Assembly: GCF_965284335.1 (NCBI RefSeq)
Contig: NZ_OZ260076.1
Reading direction: 5' to 3' (one strand)
Length of the DNA stretch: 64,000 nucleotides
From: Tabrizicola_A sp965284335
GTDB lineage: Bacteria; Pseudomonadota; Alphaproteobacteria; Rhodobacterales; Rhodobacteraceae
Shown one piece after another: positions 50,916-58,513 of the stretch (the first letter of the stretch is position 1; the number at the start of each line of letters is the position of its first letter). The notes under the pieces were generated by a model that saw only the letters and a program-made list of their open reading frames with translations, was not told the origin of the DNA and did not search any database. A program made the position numbers and the translations under genes.

Positions 50916-52301
50916 TCAGGTGGCAAGGGCGCCAAGGCCCGTAAGATCGGGCTGGCTTTGCAAAGTGGCGATCCAGTCGATCAGCTGGGCCGCGCGGCCC
51001 TCTGACCAGCCGCCACGGCGGCAATTGGCCATGGCCTTGGCGCGAATCTCATCCGGGGTCAGCGGTTCGCGCACACCGCCGCGCATATGGGGCTGATCCA
51101 GCGCGATCAGGCGGCCATCGGTGGTTTCCACCCGGATATGGCCGGAATAATTGCGCGGATATTCATTCTGCGGATCAATCACATAAGAGATCTTGGCCGC
51201 CAGCGCCAAAACCGCCGGATCCGCCGCGCGCGCATCGCTGAACTGTGCAAGCCCGGCGTCGCCATCGAAAAAGCCCACCGCCATGCAAAACGGCATAGAG
51301 AACTTGGCCGCATAGCCCGAGGGCGGGTGGTGCTTGTCCGCCAAAGGCTCCCACAAACGATGCACCAGCCCCTCGCCCGTTGGGCAGGTGATCCGCACGA
51401 TCTGGTCCGCCGCAAGCCCGGTTTTGGCCAGCCGGATCATGCAATCAATATAGGGGTGAATCATCGTGCCGCAGGCATAGGGTTTGAAGGCGATGCGTGT
51501 CGCATACCAATCAGCGCCGAGGCCGGTGGTCAGGTGGCCAAAGTCAGGCGTCGCGCTGGGGGCAAAGGCGTGGAAGAACCCGTGCGGCCCATCCAGCACC
51601 GTGCGGGGTGCGAAAAATCCGGTGCGCGCCAGCACAGCCGCACGCAGACCCGACTGCGCCGCCCAACCGGGATGCAGCCGTTTGGTCCATGCCCCTTCGG
51701 ACAGATATTCCAAGATGCCCGAGGCCATGGATCCGGCAATGCCAAAGGCCATCGCCTGCTGTTTGGCATTCAGGCCCAGCGCCACCCCTGCCGCCGCCGC
51801 CCCGCCCATGGCACCGATCACCCCAACCGGGTGAAACCCGGCGCGGTGAATGGCACCCGGTGCGACGTGGTTCATTCGGCAAATCGTCTCAAGCCCGGCC
51901 ACCACGCCCAAAAACGCGCGCTCGCCCGACAGGCCAAAGCGTTCCGCCACAGCCAAGGCCGCCGGGATCGTCATGGCGCCCACGCGAATGGGCGCACCTT
52001 CTAGGGTGTCGTCAAAATCCTCGCCGTGGATCGCCACCCCATTGGCCAGCGCCGCCCCCCCCGCATCAAGCCGGCGCGCGTGACCAAAGGCGGTGCAGGG
52101 GCCGTCGCTGTCCCAGCCGGTGACGACCTGCTGCATATACTCTTCATCCCGCGCAGCAATGCACAGGCCCGCCGCATCGACCAGATCCAACGCCGCCACG
52201 GCGCGCATCTTTTCAGGCACATCGGCCAGTGTCAGACCCGCGAGCCATGCCGCATAGCGCTCGGCAATCGCAGCGCCTTGGGGTGGGATTGGGCCAGTCA
52301 T
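50916..52301 (-). CDS. MmgE/PrpD family protein 2
   Basis: This 461-residue protein is a close paralogue of the downstream gene: ANGVAIHGEDFDDTLEGAP near residue 86, RAGFHPVGVIGAMGG near 152, SMASGILEYLSEGAWTKRLHP near 192, and KPYACGTMIHPYIDCMI. His in the AIHGEDFDDT block and Lys-Arg-Leu-His in the central block are likely active-site residues by analogy with the family. It overlaps the GntR gene by 4 bp and precedes paralogue 1 by 21 bp. Two retained copies suggest different stereoisomers or successive steps, or a heteromer. Confidence 0.87.
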   Translation of the reverse strand: MTGPIPPQGAAIAERYAAWLAGLTLADVPEKMRAVAALDLVDAAGLCIAARDEEYMQQVVTGWDSDGPCTAFGHARRLDAGGAALANGVAIHGEDFDDTLEGAPIRVGAMTIPAALAVAERFGLSGERAFLGVVAGLETICRMNHVAPGAIHRAGFHPVGVIGAMGGAAAAGVALGLNAKQQAMAFGIAGSMASGILEYLSEGAWTKRLHPGWAAQSGLRAAVLARTGFFAPRTVLDGPHGFFHAFAPSATPDFGHLTTGLGADWYATRIAFKPYACGTMIHPYIDCMIRLAKTGLAADQIVRITCPTGEGLVHRLWEPLADKHHPPSGYAAKFSMPFCMAVGFFDGDAGLAQFSDARAADPAVLALAAKISYVIDPQNEYPRNYSGHIRVETTDGRLIALDQPHMRGGVREPLTPDEIRAKAMANCRRGGWSEGRAAQLIDWIATLQSQPDLTGLGALAT

Positions 52302-53011
52302 GGCTTTGCCGCAGCCTCGCCCGAGGCCAAAATCCGCGCCTTACCCGCCTGCACATGGGCAAATCCCGCCTTAAAGGCCGCGTCGCGGTCGCGCCTGTCC
52401 AGCGCATCAACAATGGCGCGATGCTCGACGTTGGAATTTTCAAAGCCGCCACCATGCACCAAGCCACGGGCGCGGAACAATTGCAGCCGCGAGACAAGGC
52501 CAAAATAGGTATCGGCCAGAACCGCATTGCCCGTGCCCGTCACAATGGCCGAGTGGAAGGCGATGTTCAGCGGGAAATACGCCTCGATATCGCGGCGCGC
52601 GCCTGCTACGTCCATCTGCGCGACCAGCGACTGCAAATCGGCACTTTGGGCGGTGGTGATGCGGTCGGCCAGCAAAAGACAGGCGGTGCCAAAAATCCCT
52701 GCGCGCACATCGTAAATCGCCACCGCATCATGGCGGGTGATGCGCTGCACAAAGACGCCACGGTTCGGGATCATCTCGACCAAACCGCGCGCATGCAGGG
52801 CCTGAAACGATTCGCGCACCGGGCCGCGGCTGACGCCCAGCCGGTCGGCGAGAACCTTTTCGTTCAGCTTTTCACCCGGCGCAAATTCGCCCGCCAAGAT
52901 GATCTTTTCGATCTCGGCCTGAACCACCCGCGTCAAGGACGAAGAGCGAAGCAGATCAATCGCCTCCATCCCGGTTTTCACCATGTCTTGCTGCATACTC
53001 TTCGCGTCCAC
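52298..53011 (-). CDS. GntR family (FCD) regulator of the PrpD/TTT locus
   Basis: This 237-residue regulator has a winged helix-turn-helix (VVQAEIEKIILAGEFAPGEKL, ADRLGVSRGPVRESFQALHARGL) and an FCD effector domain with Asp/His residues (YDVRAGIFGTACLLLADR, NIAFHSAIV, NVEHRAIVDAL). It is the first gene of its operon and sits 20 bp from a palindromic site repeated upstream of tctC, so it probably represses itself and the transport/catabolic genes until substrate binds. The GTG start at 53011 follows an AGGGGTGA ribosome-binding site; ATG 52996 is an alternative. Confidence 0.87.
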   Translation of the reverse strand: MDAKSMQQDMVKTGMEAIDLLRSSSLTRVVQAEIEKIILAGEFAPGEKLNEKVLADRLGVSRGPVRESFQALHARGLVEMIPNRGVFVQRITRHDAVAIYDVRAGIFGTACLLLADRITTAQSADLQSLVAQMDVAGARRDIEAYFPLNIAFHSAIVTGTGNAVLADTYFGLVSRLQLFRARGLVHGGGFENSNVEHRAIVDALDRRDRDAAFKAGFAHVQAGKARILASGEAAAKP

Positions 53012-53030
53012 TTTAAATCACCCCTGTATA

Positions 53031-53047
53031 TTGTCTACGATTTACAA
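53031..53047. promoter_or_regulatory. GntR operator, site 1 (regulator/SDR intergenic region)
   Basis: The dyad TTGTCTACGATTTACAA (TTGT/ACAA ends) lies between the divergent GntR and SDR genes. Its core TGTCTACGATTTACA at 53032-53046 is identical in 14 of 15 positions to a site at 55265-55279. This marks it as a probable binding site for the adjacent regulator. Confidence 0.7.
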
Positions 53048-53105
53048 GAATGTGCAAGCGTGGATAATGATCCTGAGCGTGGATATTGCAAAAAGGAGTG
53101 GTGCG

Positions 53106-53867
53106 ATGCTGCACAGAACTGACAGACCGCTGGCGGGCAAGGTGGCACTGGTGACGGGGGCATCGCGCCGGATTGGGCGGGCGGTGGCTTTGGGTCTGGC
53201 GCAGGCCGGGGCCGATGTGGTGGTTCATGCCCGCCAGTCGCGCGACGAGGTGGAGGCGGTCGCCAATGAGGTGCGCGCCTTGGGCCAACGCGCCGCGGTG
53301 GCCTTGGGCGATGTGACCGATGAGGCCGATGTGATGGCCCTGTTCCAAACCGCGACAGATGCCTTTGGGGGCGTCGACATTTTGGTGAACAACGCCGCGA
53401 TCCGGGGCGAGAAGGCGTTTTTGGATATGTCGCTGGAGGAATGGCGGACCACCAATTCCGTCATCCTTGACGGGGCCTTTTTGTGCAGCCGTGAGGCGCT
53501 GCGCAGCATGGTGACGCGCGGCGGCGGCACCATTGTGAACCTGGGCGGCGTGTCCGCCCATGTGGGGGCAAAACAGCGCGCCCATGTGGCCACGGCCAAG
53601 GCCGGTTTGGTTGGTTTGACAAAGTCGATGGCGGTGGAATTTGCTGACCGCAACATCACCGTCAACTGCGTGGCACCGGGCAAGATCGGCGGCAAACGCT
53701 CGGCCACGGCGGGGGCCTCACCCGCCATGGGCAGCGGCGGCCCCATTGTGGGGCGCGAGGGCGAAATCGAGGAAGCGGCCTTTGTCATCCTGTCGCTCTG
53801 CATGCCCGAGGCGCGGTTTATGACCGGCCAGACCGTGCATGTCAGCGGCGGCATGTATATGCCCTAA
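53106..53867 (+). CDS. SDR-fold protein lacking the catalytic Ser and Tyr
   Basis: This 253-residue short-chain dehydrogenase/reductase-like protein has a normal cofactor motif TGASRRIG at residues 17-24 and NNAAI near 95-99. Aligned by its AKAGLVG to FabG-type SDRs, Lys165 is kept, but the catalytic Tyr position holds Val161 (next to His160), the Ser position holds Gly148, and the helix Asn position looks like Ile. It therefore may bind NAD(P) without classical reductase chemistry. The start is the ATG at 53106 behind AAGGAGTG. It is divergent from the GntR gene. Confidence 0.85.
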   Translation: MLHRTDRPLAGKVALVTGASRRIGRAVALGLAQAGADVVVHARQSRDEVEAVANEVRALGQRAAVALGDVTDEADVMALFQTATDAFGGVDILVNNAAIRGEKAFLDMSLEEWRTTNSVILDGAFLCSREALRSMVTRGGGTIVNLGGVSAHVGAKQRAHVATAKAGLVGLTKSMAVEFADRNITVNCVAPGKIGGKRSATAGASPAMGSGGPIVGREGEIEEAAFVILSLCMPEARFMTGQTVHVSGGMYMP

Positions 53868-53876
53868 ACCGCCCTG

Positions 53877-55238
53877 TCAGCCCTGCGACTGCAACAGCGG
53901 GCGCAGGGCGCGGACATCGGCCAGCTGGTCGATTTGGGCGACTGCCGCGATCAGCGATTGGGTGGTGGCGCGGCCCAAGATCGGCTCCATCAGATCGCTG
54001 GCCTTGTCCGCCACCGCCTGCCAAGACATCGGGTTTTCCGGCGTGCCGAGCACCGCGCGGGTGTGGTGACGCAGGGTTTTGCCACCCGTTGTCACGATTT
54101 CGATGATCGCCTGACGCGGCGGCTTTGCTTCGGTCAACTCTTTGCTTGGGCTGGTAAAAATGCGTTTGCGCAGATCGACAATCGCCGGGTCCATCATGCG
54201 CGCCCGGTCATGTGCTGCGGCAAAACCCACGGTGCCATCCACGAGCATCAGGGCCAAGAGATGTTGCAGGCAGACATCGGGCATATCGCGGTCATCCACG
54301 ATATGCAGCCGATCATCGGGCATGATGGCGGTCAGCCGGGCCACGTCCTTTGGCCCCAGCCCGGTTTCGGTCATCAGCGCCAAAAGCGAATCTAGCGCGG
54401 CCTGAATCGGCGAGCCGACGCACCATTTCTTGATCGAGGCGCGCAGGATTTCATAGCGTTCGCCCAGCCCGTCGATCAGGGCGGCGGGGTTGGCCTCTTC
54501 GGCAAAGGCCGACAAGAACGACGGCTCGCCCGTCATCACCCCGTCAACCGCCGTCCAGCCTTCTTGCACCATAATGGCGGCCAAAACGCCGTTGCGCGCA
54601 CCCATGCCGCCAAAGTCGAACGCCTTTTCGACATGGTCTTTGTCGCGCCGCCAATAGGGCACGCCCGAGGTTTGCTGCACCGCATATGACAGCGCATGGG
54701 CCGCACCCCGCGCACCCAACCCTGCGAGTGCCGAGGCCGCCGCCGTGGCCCCGAAATTGCCCCCGATCGTGTGGGTGGAAAAGCGCGAGGTATAGGCGCC
54801 CTTGACCCCCATCCCAAGGACCGCGCGCGCGCCGATGTCATAGCCGAGCGCAATGGCGCGCAAGAGATCCGCGCCGCTGCGCGCCTCGGTTTCGGCCATG
54901 GCGAGGGCGGCGGGCACAATGGCACAGCCGGGATGGAAACGCCCCGCCGCGTGGCTGTCATCCGTCTCATCGGCATGGGCGGCCATCGCATTCGCGAGCG
55001 CCGCCTGCGGCGCGCCCACCAGCGCGCCCGCGCCAATCGCCAGCGCCTCAGCCGGCCCCCCGAGCCGCTGCGCCATACGGGTGCCCGCGCGCCCACCGGC
55101 AAGCCGGGTGCCCGAGACGATGGCTGCCAAACTGTCGAGCAGATGCGCCTTGGTTTTGGCCGACACTTCGTCGGGCAAAGGGCGTGCCAAGCTGGCGGCG
55201 ATATAGGCGGCAAGGGTCTGTGTGGCGATGCAGGTCAT
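53877..55238 (-). CDS. MmgE/PrpD family protein 3
   Basis: This 453-residue family member is clearly distinct from copies 1 and 2. Blocks include AMAAHADETDDSHAAGRFHPG near residue 86 and FSTHTIGGNFGATAAASALAG near 152. Its C-terminal domain (SPSKELTEAKPPRQAIIEIV) is also unlike theirs. I chose the ATG at 55238 after a CGGGAG ribosome-binding site; a start at 55280 would overlap the operator. It is transcribed divergently from tctC and converges on the SDR gene with 9 bp between stops. The reaction is unknown. Confidence 0.85.
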   Translation of the reverse strand: MTCIATQTLAAYIAASLARPLPDEVSAKTKAHLLDSLAAIVSGTRLAGGRAGTRMAQRLGGPAEALAIGAGALVGAPQAALANAMAAHADETDDSHAAGRFHPGCAIVPAALAMAETEARSGADLLRAIALGYDIGARAVLGMGVKGAYTSRFSTHTIGGNFGATAAASALAGLGARGAAHALSYAVQQTSGVPYWRRDKDHVEKAFDFGGMGARNGVLAAIMVQEGWTAVDGVMTGEPSFLSAFAEEANPAALIDGLGERYEILRASIKKWCVGSPIQAALDSLLALMTETGLGPKDVARLTAIMPDDRLHIVDDRDMPDVCLQHLLALMLVDGTVGFAAAHDRARMMDPAIVDLRKRIFTSPSKELTEAKPPRQAIIEIVTTGGKTLRHHTRAVLGTPENPMSWQAVADKASDLMEPILGRATTQSLIAAVAQIDQLADVRALRPLLQSQG

Positions 55239-55262
55239 CACGGCTCCCGTCACGAATTGCAG

Positions 55263-55281
55263 AATGTCTACGATTGACATT
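55263..55281. promoter_or_regulatory. GntR operator, site 2 (prpD3/tctC intergenic region)
   Basis: AATGTC (55263-55268) and GACATT (55276-55281) form a perfect 6-bp inverted repeat around TACGATT. The core TGTCTACGATTGACA matches site 1 at 14 of 15 positions. It lies 25 bp from the prpD3 start and 112 bp from the tctC start, placing both transcription units under the same regulator. Confidence 0.75.
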
Positions 55282-55393
55282 TTTCTAGACTGGCGCAAAC
55301 CTGCATGCAACGGGCGACATATGCGCCCGCCGACGGTGCGCCACTTTTGGGAGAAAAGTGCCGTATCCGCCCGCAACAAGAGGGAGAAACTAG

Positions 55394-56368
55394 ATGCGTT
55401 TGACGGTAGGACGATTCGCAAGACCGGCGCTTTTGTCGCTGGGTCTGGCTTTCGGGATGTCCGGGGCAGCTCAGGCTCAGGATTATCCGCATGACACGGT
55501 GACCTTGGTCACCCACTCTTCGGCCGGTGGCGGCACGGATGTGTTCTTGCGCGGCATGGTCGGCTTTCTAAGCAAAGCCATGGGCGCGAATTTTGTGGTC
55601 GAGAATGTGACGGGTGGTTCGGGCGCGAATGCCATGGCCAAACTGGCCAATTCGCCGCCGGATGGGTCAATCTTTTATGGCACCACGCCGACCTATATCA
55701 ACACCTCGCTCTTGTCGAACCCCGAGTTCAACTACACCGCCATGGAAGGCGTCGTGAACGTGTTCATGGACCCGCAGATCGTGTTTGTGAAGGCTGACAG
55801 CCCCTTCACCTCGTTGACCGATCTGATCGAGGCGGCCAAGGCCGACCCCACCGCCGTGCCCTTTGGCGTGACGACCCCCGGTTCGCTGGACCGTCAGGTG
55901 ATGGAGCAGTTCAAATCGCTGACCGGCGTGACCTCGCCCGTGATCACCCATGATGGCGGCGGTGAATTGCTGATTTCCGTGCTGAACGGCACCGTGGCTG
56001 TGGCCATCGGTGAGGTGCAGGAGCTTTCGGCGCAGATCGAAGCGGGTGAAATCCGTCTGCTGGCCACCTATACCGAAGAGCGCCTGCCCAACTTCCCCGA
56101 TGTCGCCACCGCGCGCGAGCAGGGTGTTGATCTGGTGGTTAACAAATTCCGCGGGATTGCTGGGCCGCGCGGCCTGCCGCAAGACGTCAAGGATATGTGG
56201 GCCGCAGGTATCGCCAAGGTGCTGGAAGACCCCGAATTCAAGGAATGGTATCTGGCGCAGGGTCTGGTCCCCACGCTGATGCCCGCCGACGAATATGAGG
56301 CTTTCATCAACGCCTTTGCCGAAGATCAGAAGAAATTCCTGATCGAATACGGCATTCTCCAGCAGTGA
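55394..56368 (+). CDS. tctC: Tripartite tricarboxylate transporter substrate-binding protein TctC
   Basis: This 324-residue periplasmic Bug-type receptor delivers the substrate to TctAB. The signal peptide ends near residue 32 (MSGAAQAQ). The mature protein has TTT-family blocks THSSAGGGTDVFLRG, VVENVTGGSGANAM and a cleft region with THDGGGELLISVLNGTVAVAIGE. Bug proteins bind carboxylates through two water-bridged backbone contacts, so the ligand cannot be read directly. It is the first gene of tctC-tctB-tctA-prpD4-rhodanese-prpD5. A GGGAGAAA ribosome-binding site precedes it. Confidence 0.93.
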   Translation: MRLTVGRFARPALLSLGLAFGMSGAAQAQDYPHDTVTLVTHSSAGGGTDVFLRGMVGFLSKAMGANFVVENVTGGSGANAMAKLANSPPDGSIFYGTTPTYINTSLLSNPEFNYTAMEGVVNVFMDPQIVFVKADSPFTSLTDLIEAAKADPTAVPFGVTTPGSLDRQVMEQFKSLTGVTSPVITHDGGGELLISVLNGTVAVAIGEVQELSAQIEAGEIRLLATYTEERLPNFPDVATAREQGVDLVVNKFRGIAGPRGLPQDVKDMWAAGIAKVLEDPEFKEWYLAQGLVPTLMPADEYEAFINAFAEDQKKFLIEYGILQQ

Positions 56369-56380
56369 TCGGGTAAGACC

Positions 56381-56926
56381 ATGAACACGCCATCGGCAGT
56401 CAAATTTCGCATTCCTCGTGATGTCTGGATCGGCTTGGTGACCCTTGCCTTTGCCGGCCTTTACTGGCGGGCTGCCGATGGCATTGCAATCAGCCCGCTT
56501 GACGGGATCGTCAATGCGGGCGCTTTGCCCAAGGCGCTGGCATGGGCGCTGGCGCTGTTCAGCGTGTTGCTGATCCTGCGCGCGCTTTTGACCGAATGGA
56601 TGTATCTGCGCGCCGCGCGCAAGGCGGCTGGCCCGGCGGCCGACCGCCCCGAGGAGGCTGAGGGCAAAAGCTTTACCAAGGCGCAGCACCTAAAGGCTGC
56701 CGGGATTTTGGTCATCGGCATTGCCTATCTTTTGGTGCTGCCGGTGCTGGGCTATATCCTGAGCGCTGCGCTGTTGATGCTGGTCACCTCGATCTACATC
56801 GGCGCGAAGGCCAATCTTTACACCCTGTCGGTTGCCGGGGTTGTGGCCCTGATCTTTTACGCCCTCTTCGTGCTTTTGCTGGATATTCCGCTGCCCGCCG
56901 GCTTTTGGCCGTCATTGCTGGGCTGA
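56381..56926 (+). CDS. tctB: Tripartite tricarboxylate transporter small membrane subunit TctB
   Basis: This 181-residue protein has four predicted transmembrane helices (around residues 15-32, 45-65, 107-127 and 145-175) and a charged cytoplasmic-looking loop between helices 2 and 3 (RAARKAAGPAADRPEEAEG). It is the small integral membrane subunit that pairs with TctA. It lies 12 bp downstream of tctC and 78 bp upstream of tctA. Confidence 0.9.
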   Translation: MNTPSAVKFRIPRDVWIGLVTLAFAGLYWRAADGIAISPLDGIVNAGALPKALAWALALFSVLLILRALLTEWMYLRAARKAAGPAADRPEEAEGKSFTKAQHLKAAGILVIGIAYLLVLPVLGYILSAALLMLVTSIYIGAKANLYTLSVAGVVALIFYALFVLLLDIPLPAGFWPSLLG

Positions 56927-57004
56927 TCTTTCCTCGACCGGGGTGGGCGACATCGCCCCCCTGCGCTTGACCTGACAAACCCCCAACCGGGGCATGAGGA
57001 TGAC

Positions 57005-58513
57005 ATGGACGGACTTTCAACCGCTTGGACAATGCTGACCACAACGCCCGCGCTTTTTGCGGCGATTGGGGGCGTGGCCTGGGGCATCATCGGCGGCGCG
57101 CTGCCGGGCATTTCGCCCTCGATCGCGCTGGCGCTGTTGCTGCCCTTTACCTATGGGATGGACCCAATCACCGCCATCGTGCTGTTGGGGGCCACCTATG
57201 TGGGGGCGGAATATGGCGGTTCGATCCCGGCCATCCTGATCAACACCCCCGGCACCAATGCCGCGGCTGCCACTGTGGTTGACGGCTATTACATGCACCG
57301 CGAAGGGCGCGGGGGCGAGGCTTTGGGCATCTCGTTGCAATCGGGGGTGATTGGTGGGCTTTTTGGCCTGATTTTCCTGATCCTGTTCACCGAACCTTTG
57401 TCGCGCGTGGCCCTGTCGTTCAACTTCCCGGCCTATTTCGCCTTGGGCGTCTTGGGCCTGTCGGTCATCGTGTCTTTGTCCAACGGATCTCTGATCAAGG
57501 GGCTGATCGCAGCCACGCTGGGGCTGATGATTGCCACCGTCGGGACCGATCCTTTGTCGGGTGTGACGCGCTTTACCTTTGGTGAGGCTGAGCTGTTGAC
57601 CGGTATCGAATATGTCATCGTCATGGTGGGCGTCTTTGCGATGTCCGAGTTGATGATGACGGCCAATACCCCCGATTGGGGCAAGACCGGCCAGATGCAG
57701 ACCCGCATCAAGCTGCCCAGCTTTGCCAAATGGCGCAAACTGTGGCGCGCCCAAGGGATCGGCAGCGGCGTGGGCATTTTTGAGGGCGTGATGCCCGGCG
57801 CGGGCGGGTCGATTGCCGCGTTCATGTCCTATAACGAGGCCAAGCGTTGGTCGTCCGAGCCTGAAAAGTTCGGCAAAGGCTCGGAAGAGGGCATTGCCGC
57901 CCCCGAGGCCGCCAACAATGCCGTGGCCTGCACCGCCTTGGTGCCGGTGCTGAGCTTTGGCATCCCCGGTTCCAACTCGGCGGCCATCTTGATGGGGGGG
58001 ATGCTGATTCACGGCCTGACCCCCGGCCCGATGCTGTTCCAAAAAGAGCCTGACTTTGTCTATGGCCTCTTTGGCGGGCTGGCGGTGGCCAATGTGTCGC
58101 AATTGCTGTTGGGCATCTTGATGATGACGCCCGCGTTGTGGCTGGTGAACCGGCCCAAGCCCTATTTGATGGCCGCCATCTTTGCGCTGGTGTTTTCGGG
58201 GATCTATTCGATCCATGAAAGCACCTATGACCTTTACCTCGTCTTGGGCTTTGGCCTGATGGGCTATCTGTTGCGGGTCTTCGGCTTTCCCTTCCTGCCT
58301 TTGGTCTTGGGGCTGGTGCTGGGCTATCTGGTCGAGGCGAATTATCGCCGCTCGCTTGAGTTGACGGCGGGGGATCACCGGATTTTCTGGGAAACCCCGA
58401 TTTCGGCGGGTCTGCTGAGCGTGGCGGCGCTGTTTGTGCTGGGCTCGGCGGTGCGTGATATCTTGATGGCCCGCAAGGCGGCACGCGCGGTGGCGGAAGG
58501 TGGGGCCAAGTGA
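57005..58513 (+). CDS. tctA: Tripartite tricarboxylate transporter large membrane subunit TctA
   Basis: This 502-residue secondary transporter has about 12 transmembrane segments. The family signature GALPGISPSIALALLLPFTY lies near residue 31, followed by GAEYGGSIPAILINTPGTNAA near 62. The second repeat carries GIFEGVMPGAGGSIAAFMSY and FGIPGSNSAAILMGGMLIHG. It imports the carboxylate captured by TctC, driven by an ion gradient. Its stop overlaps the GTG of prpD4 by 4 bp, so uptake and the first catabolic step are coupled. Confidence 0.95.
   Translation: MDGLSTAWTMLTTTPALFAAIGGVAWGIIGGALPGISPSIALALLLPFTYGMDPITAIVLLGATYVGAEYGGSIPAILINTPGTNAAAATVVDGYYMHREGRGGEALGISLQSGVIGGLFGLIFLILFTEPLSRVALSFNFPAYFALGVLGLSVIVSLSNGSLIKGLIAATLGLMIATVGTDPLSGVTRFTFGEAELLTGIEYVIVMVGVFAMSELMMTANTPDWGKTGQMQTRIKLPSFAKWRKLWRAQGIGSGVGIFEGVMPGAGGSIAAFMSYNEAKRWSSEPEKFGKGSEEGIAAPEAANNAVACTALVPVLSFGIPGSNSAAILMGGMLIHGLTPGPMLFQKEPDFVYGLFGGLAVANVSQLLLGILMMTPALWLVNRPKPYLMAAIFALVFSGIYSIHESTYDLYLVLGFGLMGYLLRVFGFPFLPLVLGLVLGYLVEANYRRSLELTAGDHRIFWETPISAGLLSVAALFVLGSAVRDILMARKAARAVAEGGAK

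Noticed and set aside
53068..53097. TGATCC before the SDR gene as a third RpoE promoter
   Set aside because: At an 18-nt spacing the -10 position reads AAAGGA, with no TA, and overlaps the ribosome-binding site.
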